Assembly: GCA_945957185.1 (NCBI GenBank)
Contig: CAMFKA010000058.1
Coordinates: 1 to 10,689 of the forward strand
DNA length: 10,689 nucleotides
Reading direction: 5' to 3'
Origin: an uncultured Chlamydiaceae bacterium
Lineage (GTDB): Bacteria > Chlamydiota > Chlamydiia > Chlamydiales > Parachlamydiaceae
The notes below the pieces were generated by a model that ran no database searches, was not told the DNA's origin, and worked only from the letters and a program-made list of their open reading frames with translations. Shown here in pieces: positions 1 through 4,974 of this stretch. The position numbers and the translations under genes were made by a program. The first letter of the stretch is position 1; each line of letters begins with the position of its first letter.

Positions 1-2
1 CC

Positions 3-36
3 TTTGGAGTGCTGCGACAAGTCGCAGCACTCCAAA
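3..36 (-). terminator. Hairpin terminator-like structure after trxA
   Basis: A perfect inverted repeat has 16-bp arms at 3-18 and 21-36 and only two bases between them, so about 15 bp would pair in RNA with a CAAG loop. On the minus strand it begins 9 bases after the thioredoxin stop codon, the usual place for an intrinsic terminator. Only two bases (GG on the minus strand) remain before the window edge, so a U-tract cannot be checked. The symmetric arm could also serve a convergent gene outside the window. Confidence 0.7.
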
Positions 37-45
37 TCGATAAGA

Positions 46-366
46 TTACAGAACGCCTAATGCTAGGTCGCGCAGTGTGTTTTTGTCTTTGACGCCAACA
101 ACACGTTTCACTTCTTTCCCGTCTTTAAAAACGATGATGGTAGGAATCGATGCAACATTGAACTCAGCAGCAATGTTCTGCGCGTTGTCAACGTTGACTT
201 TTCCTACAGCAACTTTGCCGTGCAGTTCGTCGGCAAGCTCTGCGACGATCGGAGCGATCACTTTGCATGGCCCGCACCAGTCAGCATAGAAGTCCACCAA
301 TGTGACCCCTTTGGAAATGTCGTTATGAAATGTGCTTTCTTCTAAATGTTTGAGATGTTCTGCCAT
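46..366 (-). CDS. trxA: Thioredoxin
   Basis: This 106-residue protein is a complete classical thioredoxin, the cytosolic disulfide reductase that passes electrons from thioredoxin reductase to ribonucleotide reductase, peroxiredoxins and other targets. The redox motif WCGPC is at residues 30-34, the buried acid Asp25 precedes it, and the cis-proline loop Ile-Pro-Thr is at 74-76. The C-terminal KDGKEV and VGV segments also fit the fold. The open frame continues 43 codons upstream to 495, but that extension is unlike thioredoxin and runs into a repeat element. The start at 366 gives family length and has GAGGG (371-375, minus strand) four bases upstream. It is single, divergent from the LRR gene and followed by a strong hairpin. 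Confidence 0.97.
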   Translation of the reverse strand: MAEHLKHLEESTFHNDISKGVTLVDFYADWCGPCKVIAPIVAELADELHGKVAVGKVNVDNAQNIAAEFNVASIPTIIVFKDGKEVKRVVGVKDKNTLRDLALGVL

Positions 367-391
367 GGTACCCTCGCTGTTAAATTTGTTT

Positions 392-417
392 ACTCTATTT
401 TGACAGATGCCCGTCAA
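392..417 (-). promoter_or_regulatory. Weak candidate trxA promoter
   Basis: On the minus strand TTGACG lies at 412-417. The best -10-like hexamer downstream is TAGAGT at 392-397, but the gap is only 14 bases, shorter than the usual 16-18. An AGTAAA at 389-394 has 17-base spacing but matches only three of six consensus positions. The location, just upstream of the chosen trxA start, is sensible; the exact elements are uncertain. Confidence 0.25.
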
Positions 418-439
418 TTTTGCCACAACTTTCGGTATA

Positions 440-604
440 ACCACAGAGCCGGTGAGATCACTGAGAAGATTTGTGATAAGAGAGATTAACAGCATTCACA
501 TGATTTACTCCTGACCGAGGTTTTTAGGTTGTCATTTAGTGTTTAAGACTAAGACATTTCTCCTGTTCCTCATAACATCTCTGTGATCTCAGTGGCTCAG
601 TGGT
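440..604. repeat. Inverted-repeat element A, CACWGAGAT-like arms
   Basis: Arms at 440-466 and 578-604 pair over 27 positions, with mismatches at 445/599, 452/592 and 462/582 and a G-T pair at 451/593. They enclose 111 bp. Each arm is built from degenerate 9-mers: read on the minus strand, the right arm contains CACTGAGAT followed by CACAGAGAT, and the left arm carries a diverged version on the plus strand. It fills much of the 328-bp divergent spacer 367-694 between trxA and the LRR gene. The LRR promoter starts 34 bp beyond its right edge. The rest of the spacer holds only promoters and ribosome binding sites; no gene or target-site duplication is evident. Confidence 0.6.
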
Positions 605-638
605 GATCTATGCACTATCGCGTCTTCGATGATACCGT

Positions 639-690
639 TTGACAATTTAAAATTTTTTGTGATATAAACTTATACATTCAATTCAAGGAG
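639..690 (+). promoter_or_regulatory. Sigma70-type promoter and RBS for the LRR gene
   Basis: TTGACA at 639-644, a perfect -35 match, is followed after 18 bases by TATAAA at 663-668, five of six to consensus, predicting transcription from about 675. AAGGAG at 685-690 lies four bases before the ATG at 695. The leader would be only about 20 bases. This is the clearest promoter in the window. Confidence 0.65.
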
Positions 691-694
691 AACA

Positions 695-1363
695 ATGACT
701 GTTAATGTTTATACTCGATATTCGGATTCAAAATGTTATGTTAAAGTTGTCGCGCCATCTGTCGATATCACTTTCACTCCCACCCCACCATTCGGATATT
801 TGTGTCGTACTGTACTGCCTATCGATCTTTCCGGTTTCGACGAGTCCTCTCATGATTTACGTTTGTCTGCGAATCCTCTTGTGTTGCGATCAAAGGCTTT
901 ACTCGCAGAAGCGGCTTTAGAGACCTCGAAAATTGCAAGCAGCCTTCATATAAGAGGCATTAATTTCAAACGATTGAACTGCTTCGATCTATTTGCACAG
1001 CGTGTTCGCAACAGGAAATTAACAAAGCAATTTCATCTTAATTTGAGCGGATTGCACTTAAATTCGGTTCCCTTTCCGATCGCTCTCTTCAGAAAGGTGC
1101 GTACTCTTAACTTGAATAACAACGACCTTCGTATGGTCCCAAAAGATATCCTCGCTTTACCTCACTTAGAGGAAGTCGATTTGCGAAATAATAAGATTGT
1201 GGAACTCCCCGACTGGTGCCGCACCGAGTGTCCGAAAGTTGTGTTTCATATCGATGGCATCCCCGAACGGGAAAATTACGCTTGGATGTTCGATCTGATA
1301 AAAGAAAATCAGCAAGAACTCGATGCCGGGTCTGTCGCTTGCTGCGACGACGTGGGCGTTTGA
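695..1363 (+). CDS. Leucine-rich-repeat protein, candidate effector
   Basis: The 222-residue product is not recognised as a named protein, but residues about 115-181 form three consecutive leucine-rich repeats of 22-23 residues. They are marked by LNLSGLHLNSVP (115-126), LNLNNNDLRMVP (138-149) and VDLRNNKIVELP (161-172), the LxLxxNxLxxLP pattern of bacterial and plant-type intracellular LRRs. The first 110 residues are unassigned and show no Sec signal peptide or membrane segment. LRR proteins usually bind other proteins; in amoeba-associated bacteria many are secreted into the host, but no secretion signal can be demonstrated here. The start is fixed by AAGGAG four bases upstream and a strong promoter. 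The last 55 bp overlap the end of the kinase gene on the opposite strand. Confidence 0.85.
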   Translation: MTVNVYTRYSDSKCYVKVVAPSVDITFTPTPPFGYLCRTVLPIDLSGFDESSHDLRLSANPLVLRSKALLAEAALETSKIASSLHIRGINFKRLNCFDLFAQRVRNRKLTKQFHLNLSGLHLNSVPFPIALFRKVRTLNLNNNDLRMVPKDILALPHLEEVDLRNNKIVELPDWCRTECPKVVFHIDGIPERENYAWMFDLIKENQQELDAGSVACCDDVGV

Positions 1364-2940
1364 GGCTTTGGTGTCGTCAATCTAAGGCGAAGGTCTTCTA
1401 GTTCGCTGATAACCTCTTCCAAAGTCGGTCTTTTTTGGGTGGGGTGATCTTGTTCATAATTACGCATTGAGGCAGCAAGAAAAGCTAAATCATTTAAGAT
1501 CTCTTCTTCTTCCGAAGTAAAGTATGAACTTGTTAAGCTAATCGTTTGTAAGATGGCTTCATAAAATGCTGCAGCGGCAGGCGGAGCTTTCAAGATGCCG
1601 TGCTTGGTAACAGGATCTATTCCCATGTAGTTTGCATAGCCGACGCGATGTCCTGATTGCCGCAAGGTTTCTCCCACAGTCTGTCCTGCAGCTGCTTTTA
1701 CATAAGTCGTTCTTGGGACAAAAACACTAGCATACCTCATAATTTGGTTCCAATCGAAGCTGGGGAACGTTGGATCGTGTTGAGCTTTCGAATAAAGGAG
1801 CCTAAATACTCCGTGATACCCCAAAGCTGTCCCCAAAGCAAAAATGTCTCCGGATTTGTTTTGAGAAAATATAGGTCTTGTCTGATTTGCAAGACATGTC
1901 ATCCGGTCGCCAAATTGGCTTGGGTCAATGTATTCAATGGTTCCTGCGAGAGAAGTTGTGGCTTCATTCTCAAAAATGACAAAGTCGTGATCCGTAATAG
2001 ATGCTTGTTTGATGCTTCCAGCGGCGTCTTTGTGGACGAGAATGTTTTCACTTTTAATGTCGCGGTGCACTCCTGTGCCCCGATGCAAAGTTAAAACCCC
2101 TCGACATGCATCGATAAAGGTTGTGATGATGTCCATGATAGGAGTTGGGGATTGGTAGAGCTGATGATCAAAAAAATCACCGTTAAACAGATCGTGAATG
2201 CTAAAATAAACGCCTTTGTCTGTTTTAATCACTTTTTGGTCGATGTCAATATGATCGACGGATTCGGTATCACTATTGATCTCGAGGATGATCTTCATCT
2301 TTTCAGCAACGGCAGCGAGAGTGGGGATTTTACTATTAGGGTTGGGGCGCTGTCGTTTAATGGCTTTTTGTAGGGGTTTAGAGGGGGAACACTCCGGTTG
2401 TGCGGTAAGTCTGTGCCGCTTTGTAGGGAAGTAGGTGCCTTTGAAAACATCATTAAACGCCCCTTTACCGATTTGCTTTTGGAAAACAGTAAACGAGTCG
2501 CCGTCGATTAAGCCTTGATAGGGAAGCTCTGCAGAGGGTTCGAAATAAGAGGCTTGTGTGCCTGTTTCGAAAAGTCTTCTTTGTGCAGCAAAAATAGTTT
2601 GAGTGAGTACGGCTGTCTTGTCGTCGCTGAGGTTGAGTTCTCGCTTAAGGCTGCGCTGAACTTTTTGCGGGGTCGTAATTGGTGCTGCAGCGTCGTCAGT
2701 TAGGCTAGAAGATGAGGAGCTTGAGGGTTCAGTAACGAAATCGTCAGTCGGTGTATCATAGCTCTGGTTAGAAGTGTTCTCTTGAAGATCATTTAAACTA
2801 GAAAAAATTGCAGGAACAATTTGTTTTGTACTTTCGGCAGCAGGACAGAGAGGCGGTAACAAAAAATCACTAGAAGCTGTTGATCCAAGGCATTGTGCTT
2901 TAGAGTGTTGGAATCCAAAACTTGGAAGTGAAAGACTCAT
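1309..2940 (-). CDS. Eukaryote-type Ser/Thr protein kinase, divergent
   Basis: The 543-residue protein has a kinase domain from about residue 150 to 515. Visible elements are the glycine loop IGKGAFNDVFKG (157-168), a candidate ATP-anchoring lysine in AIKR (Lys195), a hinge-like NGDFFDH (253-259), catalytic loop HRDIKSEN (292-299), GTIEYIDPS (333-341) in the activation/APE position, DIFALG (365-370) and the terminal RPT (504-506). The metal-binding DFG is replaced by DHD (317-319). Asp294 and Asp317 are kept, so activity is plausible. The first 150 residues are low-complexity, with seven serines at 73-79, and could be a secretion or targeting region. There is no transmembrane segment, unlike PASTA-type receptor kinases. 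AGG lies six bases before the ATG. Its last 18 codons overlap the convergent LRR gene. A secreted host-directed kinase is inference. Confidence 0.88.
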   Translation of the reverse strand: MSLSLPSFGFQHSKAQCLGSTASSDFLLPPLCPAAESTKQIVPAIFSSLNDLQENTSNQSYDTPTDDFVTEPSSSSSSSLTDDAAAPITTPQKVQRSLKRELNLSDDKTAVLTQTIFAAQRRLFETGTQASYFEPSAELPYQGLIDGDSFTVFQKQIGKGAFNDVFKGTYFPTKRHRLTAQPECSPSKPLQKAIKRQRPNPNSKIPTLAAVAEKMKIILEINSDTESVDHIDIDQKVIKTDKGVYFSIHDLFNGDFFDHQLYQSPTPIMDIITTFIDACRGVLTLHRGTGVHRDIKSENILVHKDAAGSIKQASITDHDFVIFENEATTSLAGTIEYIDPSQFGDRMTCLANQTRPIFSQNKSGDIFALGTALGYHGVFRLLYSKAQHDPTFPSFDWNQIMRYASVFVPRTTYVKAAAGQTVGETLRQSGHRVGYANYMGIDPVTKHGILKAPPAAAAFYEAILQTISLTSSYFTSEEEEILNDLAFLAASMRNYEQDHPTQKRPTLEEVISELEDLRLRLTTPKPQTPTSSQQATDPASSSC

Positions 2941-2976
2941 GTCATACCTAACGTAAACGTGTTGCGGAAATGATTC

Positions 2977-3006
2977 ATTTTAGCATAGAAATTGATTATT
3001 TGTAAA
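2977..3006 (-). promoter_or_regulatory. Candidate promoter for the kinase gene
   Basis: On the minus strand TTTACA (3001-3006) and TAAAAT (2977-2982) are separated by 18 bases; each matches five of six consensus positions. Transcription would start near 2970, giving a leader of about 30 bases before the ATG at 2940. The 91-bp gap after the DUF116-like gene is AT-rich and shows no terminator hairpin, so readthrough from upstream is also possible. Confidence 0.5.
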
Positions 3007-3031
3007 CTAATAAATTGTTAAAAAAATTATT

Positions 3032-3853
3032 TTAATTTACTTTGTCTCGCCAGTCGCGAATGATATTTAAAATAATTTTTTTAGTGTCTTCCGCAACAAC
3101 CGTTAAGCCCGGCTTTATCCCTTGTTCCGAAAGCTCGAACGCCCTCATCGTATTGCAAATTCGTCCGTCCAGGCGCACGCCAATTCCGCGGATTCCGGCC
3201 ATATGACCCCAATCCCCAAACATTTCCAACGTCATCTCACAAGCAGTGATTAGAAAGCAAACTTTTTTCTTGGGATTTGCCGCGATGGTTTCGAAGATTT
3301 TATTCCCAATGTAATGGATTGTAGGGATGATGAGAGGGACAGTTCGATTTTGAGGGAGAGCGTGAATCGCTTTCCCGATGAAGCACTGCCTACAAACGGG
3401 ATTTTCTGCATCGTGGATGCAAGCGTCTGTAAATCTGCCTGACGGGCATTCAAACGGTTTGTGGCAGTACGAGAAGCCAACGACAAGGAGAGAATCGGGG
3501 TCTTGTAGGAGTGTCGTTAATTCTGAGGGATGGTCGAGGCCATAAAGAAAAAGATCGTCAACGCGTACGTACGATTTTTTCTTTAGATACGACTGGATGA
3601 GGCGGTAGGTGTGTTTTAAGGGGTGTTTAATGAAATGTTTGAAGATGGCCCAGTCCGTGTCGTAGCGCACCATCCATTTTAAGGCCTTCCATTTCAGAGA
3701 TTTTGCTGTTTCAGGCGTGATGCCTGGGATTTGAGGGAGCGATGTAAGCGATTTGATGGGGTGTTGAGCTTTTGCCGCTTCGGCACCGGCATCCCATTCT
3801 TGTTCTGAAGCTTCAAAGCTTTGATGTGCATTCCACAATTTTAATTTGTTCAT
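3032..3853 (-). CDS. Cysteine-rich DUF116-like protein
   Basis: The 273-residue product has eight cysteines in its second half: C130, C136, C145, the pair C154-x2-C157 in CRQCFIGK, C199, C205 in ITACE and C233 in GRICNT. The order is a Cys cluster ending CxxC-x-IG, then ACE, then GIGVRLDGRICNT. It resembles my memory of the DUF116 family, proteins of unknown function that probably bind a metal or Fe-S cluster. The family assignment was not tested. The first 100 residues are basic and unassigned, with no signal peptide. The ATG at 3853 is the first possible start after an in-frame stop, but no Shine-Dalgarno sequence precedes it. It reads towards the kinase gene 91 bp away and away from a large hairpin element. 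Confidence 0.8.
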   Translation of the reverse strand: MNKLKLWNAHQSFEASEQEWDAGAEAAKAQHPIKSLTSLPQIPGITPETAKSLKWKALKWMVRYDTDWAIFKHFIKHPLKHTYRLIQSYLKKKSYVRVDDLFLYGLDHPSELTTLLQDPDSLLVVGFSYCHKPFECPSGRFTDACIHDAENPVCRQCFIGKAIHALPQNRTVPLIIPTIHYIGNKIFETIAANPKKKVCFLITACEMTLEMFGDWGHMAGIRGIGVRLDGRICNTMRAFELSEQGIKPGLTVVAEDTKKIILNIIRDWRDKVN

Positions 3854-3893
3854 ACTGATGAGTTTATCGCGATGTGATTATTAAGCGCAAGTT

Positions 3894-4066
3894 TAAGAGA
3901 CAAAAGGGACAAGGGACATAAACGACGAAAGGGACGTAAAGGACCAGGGACAAACGACAAAAAGGACTGTATTTACGAATACTCGTCCTTTATGTCCCCA
4001 CATCACTTGTCCTTAGTCTTTTATGTCCTTTTCGTCGTTTGTGTCCCTTGTCCTTTTTGTCCCTTG
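3894..4066 (+). repeat. Long-hairpin element B, GGGACAA-like arms
   Basis: Bases 3899-3953 pair with 4007-4061 over 55 positions with one true mismatch (3945/4015) and six G-T pairs (3906, 3919, 3931, 3936, 3941 and 3947 with their partners). Pairing extends weakly to 3894/4066. The left arm is made of degenerate units such as GGGACAA, GGGACATAAACGACG and AAAGGAC; the right arm is their complement. Inside sits a second hairpin at 3961-3991. The element fills half of the 350-bp divergent spacer 3854-4203. The rest (4067-4203) has a pyrimidine-rich stretch, a 7-bp inverted repeat at 4158-4177 and the RBS of the next gene. The strand shown is the one on which the mismatches become G-U pairs. Confidence 0.85.
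3961..3991 (+). other. Apical hairpin with UACG tetraloop in element B
   Basis: AAAGGAC (3961-3967) pairs with GTCCTTT (3985-3991), and GTATT (3969-3973) with AATAC (3978-3982), separated by small bulges. The closing loop is TACG (3974-3977), a UNCG-class tetraloop in RNA, although closed here by U-A rather than the favoured C-G. It caps the 55-bp stem and makes the element a nearly continuous rod. Confidence 0.6.
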
Positions 4067-4157
4067 TTCCTAAGACCCTGACCCCTCCCCATCGTTTTCT
4101 CGCGCCGGATGAGTATCTCCTCCCGTTCTTGGGGCTAGACAAATTTCATCGTTCTAT

Positions 4158-4177
4158 GAAATGATGATGTTCATTTC
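4158..4177. promoter_or_regulatory. Short inverted repeat upstream of 4204 gene
   Basis: GAAATGA (4158-4164) and TCATTTC (4171-4177) form 7-bp arms around six bases, 26 bp before the ATG at 4204. The position would suit an operator or leader hairpin. No good -35/-10 pair was found near it, so its role is open. Confidence 0.25.
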
Positions 4178-4203
4178 AATTTCTTAAACTTTGGAGAATA
4201 CAC

Positions 4204-4974
4204 ATGTCAGCATCGTCTAATGTCACGGGAACACCGCCATATCTTCCTACACAATCAATCGCGTGTTGCTCTACAGACACTCAAGGCAGTGACTATGCCG
4301 TTCCTACCTTAGGGCAGTTCCTTTTTCACCTTTTCGCTGCAACTGTTGACATGGCAGAGATGTATCCCTCTGTAAATATTGAAATGCTTGGTGCTGTTAG
4401 ATACAACTTTCAATCCACTATTATGCACCTTGTCGGTTCCTTAAGGACTTTTACATATACCGAGGCGATAGAAAAAATGATTGTCGATGCCGACGATTAC
4501 ACAAGAATGTATGTCATCCACCTTATGCTAGAAAACTTTGAAAAAAAGGGGATGTATCCGGATTGGGAGGTAATGCTTGCGATGTTCTTAAGTGAAGCGG
4601 AGCCATCTAGCGGTGTGATTAGTGATAATACCATCCAAACCTTTGTTGATTTCTTTACGATGCCTTCGGAAGATCGTTTGTGCCTCATGTATCTAAACGC
4701 ACAGCCCGAATGCGATAGCTCTGATCCCACTTTTACAGCTCGAGTAGAACTTCGCAGGCTAAAAGCGCAGCTACAAGTTTTTAGTATGACTCAAACACAC
4801 ATTGCTGAGCGTTATCAGCTACAAATAAAACGTTTTGAAGCTCAAATTGCAGACATTGCTCTAAAACTTAGTCTTTTAAAAGTTGATGCGAGAAACAAAG
4901 AGTATGCGATTATGACACAGATTAAAGAGCTCGAAACCAGGATACAAGCACGTAGACAACTAGATGACCGTTAG
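4204..4974 (+). CDS. Unrecognised coiled-coil protein
   Basis: I do not recognise this 256-residue protein. Residues 1-35 are Ser/Thr/Pro-rich with two adjacent cysteines (21-22). Residues 36-165 look helical and globular. Residues about 178-252 form a long charged amphipathic helix (VELRRLKAQLQVF through KELETRIQARRQL) with heptad-like hydrophobic spacing, a probable coiled coil. There is no signal peptide or clear transmembrane segment. GGAGA at 4193-4197 lies six bases before the ATG, supporting the start. The stop codon overlaps the start of the SNF2 gene by 11 bp, so the two are probably co-transcribed and translationally coupled. An effector or chaperone-like role would be speculation. 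Confidence 0.8.
   Translation: MSASSNVTGTPPYLPTQSIACCSTDTQGSDYAVPTLGQFLFHLFAATVDMAEMYPSVNIEMLGAVRYNFQSTIMHLVGSLRTFTYTEAIEKMIVDADDYTRMYVIHLMLENFEKKGMYPDWEVMLAMFLSEAEPSSGVISDNTIQTFVDFFTMPSEDRLCLMYLNAQPECDSSDPTFTARVELRRLKAQLQVFSMTQTHIAERYQLQIKRFEAQIADIALKLSLLKVDARNKEYAIMTQIKELETRIQARRQLDDR

Noticed and set aside
367..495. N-terminal extension of thioredoxin to 495
   Set aside because: It exceeds the normal family length, overlaps a repeat element, and a good RBS precedes the internal start at 366.
1657..2094. Plus-strand open frame inside the kinase gene
   Set aside because: It is antisense to conserved kinase motifs and has no family resemblance or RBS.
3863..3890. Promoter (TTGCGC, 16 bases, GATAAA, minus strand) for the DUF116-like gene
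   Set aside because: Both boxes are weak and the predicted start is almost on the ATG; too little support to list.
3894..4066. CRISPR array or simple tandem repeat
   Set aside because: The units are degenerate, face each other as a palindrome and have no uniform spacers.
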